Of a stretch of 14,551 nt of DNA, positions 1-6,954 are shown in pieces. Under the pieces are notes generated by a model. It was not told where the DNA came from. It made no database searches and saw only the letters and a program-made list of their open reading frames with translations. Source of the stretch: JBBRUG01 sp038247995 (GTDB lineage Bacteria > Chloroflexota > Chloroflexia > Chloroflexales > Chloroflexaceae); NCBI GenBank assembly GCA_038247995.1, contig JBBRUG010000140.1:1-14551 (forward strand), in the 5' to 3' direction. The translations under genes and the position numbers were made by a program. Numbering within the stretch: the first letter of the stretch is position 1; each line of letters starts with the position of its first letter.

Positions 1-84
1 GCGGCCGCTCTGCTCGCCCCCGCGGCCGCTCTGCTCGCCCCCGCGGCCGCTCTGCTCGCCCCCGCGGCCGCTCTGCTCGTCCCC
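1..84. repeat. 21-bp GC-rich tandem repeat, 4 copies
   Basis: Four head-to-tail 21-bp units start at 1, 22, 43 and 64. Each begins with the NotI-type palindrome GCGGCCGC, followed by TCTGCTCG and a C-rich tail. The fourth copy differs by one C-to-T change in its tail. The array runs off the left edge, so its full size is unknown. It lies just downstream of the 3' end of the Hsp70-like gene and shows no coding signal. Confidence 0.95.
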
Positions 85-101
85 GCCTGTGCCGTTTGCC
101 T

Positions 102-1439
102 TCATTCTCGCTCCCACGCCGCGACCGCCAACCCGGACGCCACGCCGGTGAAAACATCCATCTCTTGCAGTTTTTCGGCGCCGAACTTATCACTCAGCAT
201 CCTCACAAAGCGCGGCACCCGCGATGAGCCGCCGGTGCGCAGAACCACGTCGATATCAGCGGGGGCAAGGTTGGCTTGCTGCAACGCCGTATTGATGCAT
301 CCCTCAACCTCACGCACATCGGGGCCGATCAGGCGCTCGAAATCCCAACGTGGGATACGCTCATCAAAGGCGATCTCGCCCATATGCATACTCAACACGG
401 TTGATTCGTTCTCGCTCAGGCGGACTTTGGCCCGTTCGACTTCTTCATACATTGGCAGGCCGTAATTCTGGCGCACCAGTGAGCGTAGCGCCTTGAGCTG
501 TTCGGGCTTATCGCCGATTGCAATCGCTTCCTCGATAATGTCCAGATATTTGGGTTGGGTCAGGTCGGTGATTGTCTGCCACTCGCTAAGATGCTCCAGC
601 ACATGCACCGGAAAGGGCAGGCGGCGCTTGCCGAGCGTCGTACCCTCACCGAAGTAGGGCAGCAGGCGCCCCATCACAATCCGCTGGTCAAGCAGGTCCC
701 CGCCGACAGGCACACCGTCGGTGGCCAGGAAGGCGCGCCCGCCGCGCCCGTCCAGGCGCATGATCGTTACGTCGAGCGTACCGCCGCCAAAGTCGAACAC
801 CAGCACGTTCTGGGCGCCAATCGCGCTGTTGGCATACGAGAGCGCAGCCGCCATCGGCTCTTCGAGGAAGGTGACATTGGGCAGTTCGGCGAGCTTGCAC
901 GCCGCCTGCATACGCTCAAAGGCCAATGCGTCGGCCTGCGCATTGGCGGCATAGTGGACCGGCCGGCCGATCACCATGCCCGTCACTGGGCCGCCGATGC
1001 TGGCTTGAATACGCTCATACATCAGGCGCAATACAATCGCAATCAGTTCTTCGAGAGTGTAGTAGGTACCGAAGACGTTCGTGTGGCGGAAACTGCGATC
1101 GCGCAGGCCGGTTTTGAGCGATTGAAAGAGCCGCCCCGGCGCATTCGCATCCACCTTCACATACAGCGCCTGCTGCATCGTGCCAAGCTCGGCGAAGGTT
1201 ACTTCGGCGTCGCCGATATACTTCCACTCATACTCGATCTCGCGCCCCACATTGCTCTCGGTAAAACGGTTAATCGCCTCACGGCCGATATACGCCGCGC
1301 CCTCGCGAGTCATAAACAGCGTCGAACGAAGAATGCTGGTACTCGTACTTACCTGATCGAGCGGCAGCAAGCGAAGCTGTTGACCGTCATAAATCGCCGC
1401 GCTGGAGTTCGTGGTGCCAAAATCGAGCCCAACCCGCAT
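102..1439 (-). CDS. Hsp70-family (YegD-like) actin-fold ATPase
   Basis: This 445-residue cytoplasmic protein has the ATPase half of an Hsp70. Phosphate-1 loop GLDFGTTNS is at residues 4-12, the EEPMAAALSYA segment at 193-203, phosphate-2 loop VFDFGGGTLDVT at 214-225, and an adenosine motif with RTGGSSRVP at 401-409. The chain ends right after this domain, so the DnaK substrate-binding domain is absent, as in YegD-type proteins of about 450 residues. The start is supported by GGAGGGAAGCA directly upstream of ATG. No GrpE, DnaJ or partner gene is nearby, so the client is unknown. Family assignment is firm; a role as a chaperone or regulatory ATPase is only inferred. Confidence 0.93.
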   Translation of the reverse strand: MRVGLDFGTTNSSAAIYDGQQLRLLPLDQVSTSTSILRSTLFMTREGAAYIGREAINRFTESNVGREIEYEWKYIGDAEVTFAELGTMQQALYVKVDANAPGRLFQSLKTGLRDRSFRHTNVFGTYYTLEELIAIVLRLMYERIQASIGGPVTGMVIGRPVHYAANAQADALAFERMQAACKLAELPNVTFLEEPMAAALSYANSAIGAQNVLVFDFGGGTLDVTIMRLDGRGGRAFLATDGVPVGGDLLDQRIVMGRLLPYFGEGTTLGKRRLPFPVHVLEHLSEWQTITDLTQPKYLDIIEEAIAIGDKPEQLKALRSLVRQNYGLPMYEEVERAKVRLSENESTVLSMHMGEIAFDERIPRWDFERLIGPDVREVEGCINTALQQANLAPADIDVVLRTGGSSRVPRFVRMLSDKFGAEKLQEMDVFTGVASGLAVAAWERE

Positions 1440-1460
1440 TGCTTCCCTCCGTGGTTACAG

Positions 1461-1484
1461 TCTGCCAGTCTGCCAGTCTGCCAG
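1461..1484. repeat. 8-bp tandem repeat TCTGCCAG x3
   Basis: Three exact copies of TCTGCCAG are followed by related GTTCGCAG/GTTCGAC sequence. The array sits 21 bp upstream of the Hsp70-like start codon, so it would fall in that gene's 5' untranslated leader or promoter. Confidence 0.9.
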
Positions 1485-1512
1485 TTCGCAGTTCGACCAC
1501 CGACCATCGCAG

Positions 1513-1582
1513 GGCCGCAGCAGTCGTCACTTGAGGATCTTATTCTGGGCGCATCACTGATTTGCGTACGACTGCTGCGGCC
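1513..1582. repeat. 15-bp perfect inverted repeat
   Basis: GGCCGCAGCAGTCGT at 1513-1527 is exactly reverse-complementary to 1568-1582, with a 40-nt spacer. The right arm continues into CTTACATT, and the 17-mer at 1573-1589 recurs exactly at 12595-12611 in the tusA-dsrE2 gap. There is no flanking T-tract, so it is not an ordinary terminator. Confidence 0.85.
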
Positions 1583-1725
1583 TTACATTGGCCGTCTGTC
1601 GTCCCCACGCCCCCGCGTCTGTCGCCCGTCCGTAAGGCCGAAGCGGCGCCACCGGGACATTTGCCTGGATCCAGTACTTGATCAAGGAGCGCTGCTTCGG
1701 ACCTACCGTGGGCCATGGGATCGTC

Positions 1726-1787
1726 CCACGCCCCGCTTCCTCCGTCTCCACGCCCCGCTTCCTCCGCCCCCACGCCCGTCGTCCCCG
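1726..1787. repeat. 22-bp imperfect tandem repeat
   Basis: CCACGCCCCGCTTCCTCCG occurs at 1726-1744 and again at 1748-1766 (period 22). A degenerate third copy begins at 1770 with CCACGCCCG. It is C-rich on this strand and resembles the C-rich tails of the 1-84 array in composition, not in exact sequence. Confidence 0.85.
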
Positions 1788-1846
1788 CTCCACCGACTCA
1801 CTATCTCCTCAGGGTAATCTATCATAGATCCGCGTGTCAATCAGCC

Positions 1847-1873
1847 TTGCGACGCAAATGAGTGTGCTATAAT
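1847..1873 (+). promoter_or_regulatory. Sigma-70-type promoter of the solute-binding gene
   Basis: A perfect -10 TATAAT lies at 1868-1873. TTGCGA at 1847-1852 is a possible -35, with a short 15-bp spacer. The -35 is part of the palindrome TTGCGACGCAA (1847-1857). Transcription would begin near 1880, which argues against translation from the ATG at 1879. Confidence 0.6.
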
Positions 1874-1905
1874 CGGAGATGCTGTGCGCAGAAAGCGAGG
1901 CCCTG

Positions 1906-3213
1906 GTGACCGCACTGCAACCCATCCGGCGTCTGGTTCTGGCCTGTCTGGTGTTGCTGCTCACCGCCTGTGCTGCCGCCAACCCCAGCCCAACCCCGGC
2001 TCCTGCAGTTACTACCGATAATTTCACAACGATTCTGGTTCTCTGGCACGCCTGGCCGGCTCCCGAACAGCGCAGTTTGACCGCGCTGATCGAGCGCTAC
2101 AACCAGGCTAATCCCGGTGTGCAGATTATTCCGCAGACGCGTTCGATTCCGAGCCTAGCCGGCGACGTAAGCGCGGCGATGGGCGAGGGCACCGGCCCGC
2201 ACCTGGCGTTGCTGCAAAGCCACGTGATCGGTGGTATGGCCGAAGATGGTCGGTTGCTGCCCATTGAGGGCTTACTTTCGGCGGCTACGGTGGAGCGCTT
2301 ACTGCCTACAGCGGTAGGCAGCGCGCAGGTCGATCTCGGCGTGGGCCAAACGCTCTATGGCCTGCCGGTTACCTTCGACACACTGGCGCTCTATTTTAAC
2401 CGCCAGGTGGTGCTGCGCCCGCCAGGCGATACAGCCGCGATGCTCGACGCCGCGCGCGGCCTGACGGCGCCACAAAGCGAACCGCCCTTCTGGGGCATGG
2501 CCTACAACCTCAATCTTGATCGGAGCTTGAGTTATTTTTATGCCTTTGGCGGTCAACTATTCGACGATCAGCAGAATCTGGTCTTGGGCCTGGATGGGCG
2601 CAGCGGCGCCGAGGCCTGGTTAAACTGGCTGATCGACCTGCGCCGCGACGAAGGCCTGCTTGCCAGCCTCGACGGTGTAACGGTTGACGGCGCGCTCATG
2701 GCGCGGCAGGCCGCAATGACGATCGACTGGTCGCATGCTCTGGGCAACTATCGCGGCCTCTGGCCGGAGAGCCTGGGCGTGGCGCCGTTGCCGCGCCTTA
2801 GCGGCGCAGACGCGCCGCCGCGCCCGTATGTTCAAAGCGATGTGTTGGTGCTGAACGCCCACATCAGCCCGGTAGAACAGCGCGCCGCAACCGACTTCCT
2901 GGCCTATATGGTCAGCGAACCGGCCCAGCGCGAACTACTCCGTAGCGGACGCCAACCAGTGCTACTAAGCCTGGATCTGAATGCGACTGAGCTTGATCTG
3001 CCCGCCGACATACGCGCCGCCGCCGAAGCCTTTCGCCGTCAGGGCGAGGCCGGCCAACCAATGCCCAACAGCCGTGCGGCCAACGAGATCGTCTGGCCGA
3101 TCCTGAATGAGATGCACACCAGCGCCCTGCGCGGGTTGCTGACGCCGGAGCAAGCGGTTGAAAACGCCGATACGGCGCTGCGGCTACGTTTAGGCCTTCA
3201 GGCAGAGCCATAG
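1906..3213 (+). CDS. ABC transporter sugar-type solute-binding lipoprotein
   Basis: Predicted extracytoplasmic lipoprotein (435 residues from the chosen start) that would bind a sugar or related solute for an ABC importer. The N-terminus has two arginines, a hydrophobic stretch and a lipobox LLTAC with the lipidated cysteine at 22, then a Pro/Thr/Ser linker. The mature part has the family-1 binding-protein pattern, including WHAWPAPEQ and a region with YGLPVTFDTLALYFNR that fits the domain interface. I chose GTG at 1906 over the in-frame ATG at 1879: GCGAGG lies 5 nt upstream of the GTG, it gives a normal signal peptide, and the ATG coincides with the expected transcription start. No permease or ATPase gene accompanies it, so the transporter partners lie elsewhere and the ligand cannot be named. 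Confidence 0.88.
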   Translation: MTALQPIRRLVLACLVLLLTACAAANPSPTPAPAVTTDNFTTILVLWHAWPAPEQRSLTALIERYNQANPGVQIIPQTRSIPSLAGDVSAAMGEGTGPHLALLQSHVIGGMAEDGRLLPIEGLLSAATVERLLPTAVGSAQVDLGVGQTLYGLPVTFDTLALYFNRQVVLRPPGDTAAMLDAARGLTAPQSEPPFWGMAYNLNLDRSLSYFYAFGGQLFDDQQNLVLGLDGRSGAEAWLNWLIDLRRDEGLLASLDGVTVDGALMARQAAMTIDWSHALGNYRGLWPESLGVAPLPRLSGADAPPRPYVQSDVLVLNAHISPVEQRAATDFLAYMVSEPAQRELLRSGRQPVLLSLDLNATELDLPADIRAAAEAFRRQGEAGQPMPNSRAANEIVWPILNEMHTSALRGLLTPEQAVENADTALRLRLGLQAEP

Positions 3214-3369
3214 AACTGCGCATGCCTGCACTTTGGTAACAACACCGTGGTAAACTGTACTATGTGCGCTAGTGTCGAACGTATTGGAATGAGTGTCATT
3301 TCTCCGAGTACCTATTACACTTCTTTATCGCTCGGGCGCGTCTCTACCGATTAGCACGAAGCAAACTAG

Positions 3370-3398
3370 TTGCCCTGGCTGAAAAGATGTAGTAGAAT
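3370..3398 (+). promoter_or_regulatory. Promoter of the roadblock gene
   Basis: TTGCCC (3370-3375) and TAGAAT (3393-3398) are separated by 17 bp. This implies a leader of about 95 nt before the ATG at 3501. The leader contains the near-palindrome GGCCGTCGCGATGGCC, which can form a hairpin with one G-U pair. Confidence 0.5.
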
Positions 3399-3500
3399 AA
3401 GCGCGGGTGGCCGTCGCGATGGCCTGCGCACTAGTTCGCGCCCGCCGGCCCGCTTTCGCCCCTGTTCCAAACCTGGCTGACGGCCTCAAGGAGGATACGA

Positions 3501-3869
3501 ATGGCAAGCAGAACCGAAGAGATGGTGCGGCATCTGAAGGCCCTGTCCATGAATACGCCCGACATTGAGGCGTCGGCAGTTGTGAGTGTTGATGGCCTCA
3601 TCATGGCTTCGGCGTTGCCGGCTGACGTGGAAGAGGATCGGGTTTCGGCGATGAGCGCTGCTATGCTCTCGCTCGGTGAACGAATTGCAAACGAGTTGCG
3701 CCGCGGCCAACTCGATCAAGTCTTTGTTCGTGGCGAAGATGGTTATGTGATCCTGATGGCTATTGGGGAAGAGGCCGTGCTTACCGCACTGGCGCAGAGT
3801 CGTGCCAAGTTGGGTCTGGTTTTCCTTGATATGCGCCGCACGGCCAACGAACTCGTTAATCTCGTTTAG
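3501..3869 (+). CDS. Roadblock/LC7-domain protein
   Basis: This 122-residue cytoplasmic protein is a single roadblock/LC7 domain. The pattern is an N-terminal helix, then IEASAVVSVDGLIMASALP (about 22-40), a central helix SAMSAAMLSLGERIANEL (49-66), FVRGEDGYVILMAIGEEAVLTALA (74-97) and a C-terminal helix. Such proteins, for example MglB, regulate or scaffold small Ras-like GTPases and often dimerise. GGAGG eight bases upstream of ATG supports the start. It appears to be a single-gene unit with its own promoter and terminator. No MglA-like GTPase is next to it, so its partner and process are unknown. Confidence 0.92.
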   Translation: MASRTEEMVRHLKALSMNTPDIEASAVVSVDGLIMASALPADVEEDRVSAMSAAMLSLGERIANELRRGQLDQVFVRGEDGYVILMAIGEEAVLTALAQSRAKLGLVFLDMRRTANELVNLV

Positions 3870-3912
3870 CGCCAGATTCCACGGATTGCCTCTGGGCCGT
3901 CACCCATCGCGT

Positions 3913-3938
3913 AAGCCGGAAGTTGTCTTCCGGCTTTT
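3913..3938 (+). terminator. Rho-independent terminator
   Basis: A perfect 10-bp stem, AAGCCGGAAG against CTTCCGGCTT, encloses a TTGT loop and ends in TTTT. It lies 44 bp after the roadblock stop codon. The opposite strand lacks a good T-tract, so it probably acts only on rightward transcripts. Confidence 0.92.
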
Positions 3939-4007
3939 GCTGTAGGTTACAAACCTATCGGGAGCAACGCATTGCCCCTGAGAGGTTCTTTGCTTCGGGC
4001 GATCGGC

Positions 4008-4967
4008 CTACGAATTGTTGAACAGGTTCCCCAGGTTGATCCCTGAGTTGTTGTTGCCGGAACTGCTGTTCCCCGACGCGGGCATATACTGAGCCAGTTT
4101 GCGCGCCAGGTTAATGATCGGCATTGTCTGAAGCCAGACGCGCCCCGGGCCGCGTAAGGTGGTTAGGAAAAGGCCCTCACCGCCAAAAAGCATGTTCTTA
4201 AAGCCGCGCACCATCTCTACATCAAACTGCACTGTCGGCTCGAACATCGCCACGTGGCCAGTATCAACCTTCAGCACTTGACCTTCACCAAGCGTATACT
4301 CAACAATCTCTCCATCGAATTCCACAAATGCCAACCCCGGCCCGGTGAGCTTTTGCATAATAAATCCTTCACCGCCGAACAGACCAGCCCCGAGCTTGCG
4401 CCGGAAGTGAATATCAAGCTGAACACTTCGCTCGGCGACCATAAAGGCTTCTTTCTGGCAGATCAACTGCTGGCCCGGCCCGAGGTTAAGCGGCACGACC
4501 TTGCCCGGAAACTCACCGGCAAACCCGATGATGCCGGTGCCACCCTGGGCCTTGAAGCTGACCATAAAGAGCGACTCGCCCGAGAAGACGCGCTTAAAGG
4601 CGCCGCCGAGGCCGCCTTCCATGTTCGTCTCCATCTGCACATTGGCGCTCATCCAGCTCATGCCGCCGCGCTCCGAATAGAGCTCTTGGCCCGCCGGCAG
4701 TTCGATCACCACGGCCTGCAACGTTGAACCAATGATCTTGTAGCGCAAGCCGCTTGGCCCACTCCCAGTGCCCACAACCGGCGGTTCAGGGAGATCGATC
4801 CGCTCCCCCGGCTGGTTGTCATAGACATCGGCCATTGTCTGCGCGACGCCACGATCAAAGACTTGCGCATCCGACGGCGCTCCGGCGGGCGCAGCAACCG
4901 GCGTACCGCACGTCGTGCAGAACCGCGCATTGGGGGCGAGTTGTGCGTCACAGCTTGTACAGCGCAT
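4008..4967 (-). CDS. AIM24/TIGR00266 family protein with N-terminal zinc ribbon
   Basis: This 319-residue protein starts with a zinc-ribbon module (Cys 3, 6, 17 and 20, as CxxC pairs) and a linker to about residue 70. The AIM24-type beta-rich domain follows to about 290. Diagnostic stretches are ERGGMSWMSANVQMETNM (99-116), FGGEGFIMQKLTGPGLAF (197-214) and FGGEGLFLTTLRGPGRVWLQ (261-280). The tail (299-319) is Asn/Ser-rich. The family relates to yeast mitochondrial AIM24, but its bacterial biochemical role is not established. AAGGAG upstream of ATG fixes the start. It has no signal peptide or membrane segment. It is separated from rho upstream by a terminator, so it is probably transcribed on its own. 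Confidence 0.92.
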   Translation of the reverse strand: MRCTSCDAQLAPNARFCTTCGTPVAAPAGAPSDAQVFDRGVAQTMADVYDNQPGERIDLPEPPVVGTGSGPSGLRYKIIGSTLQAVVIELPAGQELYSERGGMSWMSANVQMETNMEGGLGGAFKRVFSGESLFMVSFKAQGGTGIIGFAGEFPGKVVPLNLGPGQQLICQKEAFMVAERSVQLDIHFRRKLGAGLFGGEGFIMQKLTGPGLAFVEFDGEIVEYTLGEGQVLKVDTGHVAMFEPTVQFDVEMVRGFKNMLFGGEGLFLTTLRGPGRVWLQTMPIINLARKLAQYMPASGNSSSGNNNSGINLGNLFNNS

Positions 4968-5021
4968 GTGTTGTACTCCTTAGGGTAGGCTTGTAAAAAG
5001 ACAGCCGTTACGGATGAAAAT

Positions 5022-5132
5022 CAGCAGGTTAATCACGCATCCGGCCCGCATTGAACAGTACCGGGGTAATGCCTTGACCAAAACATAATACGCAAGCGCG
5101 GCGCTGAATGTTCCAACGTAAAGCAAAGGGCC
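5022..5132 (-). pseudogene. Remnant of an EamA/DMT-family transporter
   Basis: A 71-codon open frame (5195-4980) contains a short stretch that closely resembles the C-terminal repeat of EamA permeases: LLYVGTFSAALAYYVLVKAL, then PRYCSMRAGCVINLLIF. This is the usual pattern of a transmembrane helix ending ALAYY, followed by a loop and an SRAG/xxxINL helix start. Flanking residues lose the similarity and the frame ends soon after. The complete family protein has about 300 residues and ten helices, so this is a decayed fragment. It is read in the same direction as rho and AIM24. It could instead be a chance frame, but two adjacent matching elements make that less likely. Confidence 0.45.
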
Positions 5133-5160
5133 GCGCCGACGCTGATGGTCGACACGGCCC
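5121..5160 (-). terminator. Terminator downstream of rho
   Basis: On the minus strand a 13-bp stem with two G-U pairs (GGGCCGTGTCGAC against GTCGGCGCGGCCC) encloses a 7-nt loop. It is followed by TTTGCTTT. It lies about 100 nt past the rho stop and overlaps the EamA-like relic. It should end rho transcripts before the AIM24 gene. Confidence 0.75.
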
Positions 5161-5260
5161 GTTCTACAATCGGCGCCAGAACCGCGCTTGGACAAGGCTT
5201 CAGGTGGCGTTACAGCGGCTTAAGGGTTAAGGCCCTACCGCCAACCCCTGAGCTAAGCGG

Positions 5261-6511
5261 CTAGTTCCCACCTTTGCTGAGCGTCGCCAGGAAATCGACG
5301 TTGGTCTTCGTCTTGGCCATGCGGGTGAGCATCAGTTCAGTGCCTTCGTTGTCGCCGAGCATGCTGACCATCCGGCGCAGCGTCCAGACCTGACGCAGCG
5401 CATCGGACGAGAGCAGCAACTCTTCGCGACGCGTGCCGGAGCGCTGAATATCGAGCGCAGGGAAGATCCGCTTTTCAGCAAGCTTGCGATCAAGGTGCAA
5501 TTCCATATTGCCGGTGCCCTTGAACTCCTCGTAGATTACATCGTCCATGCGCGAGCCGGTATCGACCAAGCAGGTAGCGATGATCGTGAGTGAGCCGCCG
5601 CCCTCGATGTTACGCGCGGCGCCGAAGAAGCGCTTGGGCGGGTAGAGCGCCACGGGATCGATACCACCGGAGAGCGTACGGCCACTGGGCGGCATATCGA
5701 GGTTGTAGGCGCGCGCAAGGCGCGTGATCGAGTCCATCAGGATGACGACATCCAGACCGCCCTCGACAAGGCGCTTGGCCCGCTCCAGGGTCATCTCGGC
5801 GACCTTGGTATGATCCTCCACCGGCTCATCAAAAGTCGAAGAGACCACATCACCCTTCACCGAGCGACGCATATCGGTGACCTCTTCGGGGCGCTCACCG
5901 ATCAACAGCACCATCATGTAGCAGTCGGGATGATTAGTTGCAATACCATTGGCGATCGCCTTGAGCAGCATCGTCTTACCGGCTTTGGGCGGCGAGACAA
6001 TCAGACCACGCTGGCCGCGCCCGATCGGCGCAACCAAATCAACGAGCCGAGTATGGAGCAAATTTGGCTCCGTCTCTAGTTTCAACTGCTCATTGGGGAA
6101 GATCGGCGTCAACTGATCGAACGAAGGACGCTTGCGCGCCGTCTCTGGATCGACGCCATTGATTAACTCAACGCGCAGAAGCGAGTAGAAACGCTCCGAC
6201 TCCTTGGGAGGGCGGATCTGACCCCAAATCCGATCACCGGTGCGCAGGCCGAAGCGCCGAATTTGCGACTGCGACACATACACATCATCGGGGCCGGGCA
6301 ACATGCGATCGCCGCGCAAAAAACCAAAACCATCCGAGACAATATCAAGAATACCATCGCTAAACGTGTTGCCCTGCTCTTCCGATTGAGCCTGGAGCAA
6401 CTTAAAGACCAGATCCTGCTTCTTCAGCCCGCTAACGCCAGTGATATCAAGTTTACGGGCCATCTCGCGCAGGTCGTTCAGAGTCATCGACTCCAATTCC
6501 GCGACGTTCAC
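5261..6511 (-). CDS. Transcription termination factor Rho
   Basis: Hexameric RNA-dependent ATPase/helicase that releases transcripts; cytoplasmic; 416 residues from the chosen start, the usual length for Rho. Features: an N-terminal SAP-like helical module (to about 45), the cold-shock RNA-binding domain with DGFGFLR (60-66), Walker A SPPKAGKT (173-180), GERPEE (205-210), Walker B VVILMD (255-260), and the R-loop region GTGNMELHLDRKLAEKR (332-348). GTG at 6511 is preferred because AAGGAG lies 9 nt upstream. The open frame continues to 6634, but the extra residues do not look like Rho and the upstream ATG lacks a ribosome site. A leader of about 380 nt precedes it. Confidence 0.97.
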   Translation of the reverse strand: MNVAELESMTLNDLREMARKLDITGVSGLKKQDLVFKLLQAQSEEQGNTFSDGILDIVSDGFGFLRGDRMLPGPDDVYVSQSQIRRFGLRTGDRIWGQIRPPKESERFYSLLRVELINGVDPETARKRPSFDQLTPIFPNEQLKLETEPNLLHTRLVDLVAPIGRGQRGLIVSPPKAGKTMLLKAIANGIATNHPDCYMMVLLIGERPEEVTDMRRSVKGDVVSSTFDEPVEDHTKVAEMTLERAKRLVEGGLDVVILMDSITRLARAYNLDMPPSGRTLSGGIDPVALYPPKRFFGAARNIEGGGSLTIIATCLVDTGSRMDDVIYEEFKGTGNMELHLDRKLAEKRIFPALDIQRSGTRREELLLSSDALRQVWTLRRMVSMLGDNEGTELMLTRMAKTKTNVDFLATLSKGGN

Positions 6512-6890
6512 AACGGAACTCTCCTTATGGACAACAGGCATAATTTTCTGGGGCGCTCTGGTTTGGCACAGCCACTCTGTACCCGACCATGGGCGCAATA
6601 ATGATCGAAGCTCCGACCAAATGATCGGAAACATACACCGATACCACGGGGTGTCAGCGGACCAATCAGATCCAATGTGGAGCCATTAGCCCCTGAGACA
6701 GCATGTAGTGTGGAAAAGACATGGGTAAAGGCCTGGGTGGCCTTTAATGGCACCGTACGCTCAGACGCGCCGCGTGGCTCCGACAATGATTCCGTGTTTT
6801 GGAAATGAAGTTTGGGGAGTTACCGCCAGCAGGACATACGTTTAGACTGGCGCGACTCGAAGAGGGTGTTAGCGCTTCTGCACTAATCCT
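6512..6890 (-). promoter_or_regulatory. Long structured leader of rho mRNA
   Basis: From the predicted start near 6890 to the GTG there are about 380 untranslated nucleotides. Two clean hairpins stand out on the minus strand. One is at the very 5' end (6869-6886, 7-bp stem with an AGAA loop and one G-U pair). The other is at 6726-6746 (perfect 8-bp TAAAGGCC/GGCCTTTA stem with a 5-nt loop). I see no upstream ORF with a ribosome site. Rho genes in several bacteria are autoregulated through their leaders, so attenuation here is plausible but unproven. Confidence 0.45.
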
Positions 6891-6896
6891 GCGCCT

Positions 6897-6925
6897 AGTA
6901 TAGCACGAGTGTCAAGTTTTTGCAA
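6897..6925 (-). promoter_or_regulatory. Promoter of rho
   Basis: On the minus strand TTGCAA (6925-6920) and TATACT (6902-6897) are spaced by 17 bp. The -35 hexamer is self-complementary and also serves the divergent promoter. A TTGACA nearby is only 7 bp from the -10 and cannot be its -35. Confidence 0.65.
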
Positions 6926-6947
6926 TTGCGACACAGCTTGGTATAAT
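6920..6947 (+). promoter_or_regulatory. Promoter of the copper operon
   Basis: TTGCAA (6920-6925) and a perfect TATAAT (6942-6947) are spaced by 16 bp. The expected start of transcription, about 6954, coincides with the GTG start codon at 6955, so the first gene may be translated from a leaderless mRNA. Confidence 0.65.
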
Positions 6948-6954
6948 TCCACAT

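Larger units (their letters stand above)
1440..1846. other. Repeat-rich divergent spacer
   Basis: This gene-free stretch lies between the Hsp70-like gene (leftward) and the solute-binding gene (rightward). It holds an 8-bp tandem repeat, a 15-bp inverted repeat, a 22-bp imperfect tandem repeat and, near its right end, a 13-nt AT-rich palindrome; these are listed separately. Short open frames here are GC-rich, arginine- and proline-rich shadows with no family resemblance. I see no convincing promoter for the Hsp70-like gene. Confidence 0.7.

Noticed and set aside
555..1817. 420-residue plus-strand open frame
   Set aside because: It is antisense to the Hsp70-like gene and extends into the repeat-filled spacer. 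Composition is that of a GC-rich shadow frame.
3955..3983. Imperfect hairpin GGAGCAA/TTGCCCC after the AIM24 gene
   Set aside because: It contains a mismatch and has no T-tract on the minus strand, so it is not a supported terminator.
6508..6786. 92-residue minus-strand frame in the rho leader
   Set aside because: No ribosome site and no recognisable family. It overlaps the rho start in another frame, so the stretch is better read as a structured leader.
6926..6931. TTGCGA or the minus-strand TTGACA near 6909-6914 as alternative -35 boxes
   Set aside because: Spacing to the respective -10 boxes is only 10 and 7 bp, too short for a sigma-70-type promoter.
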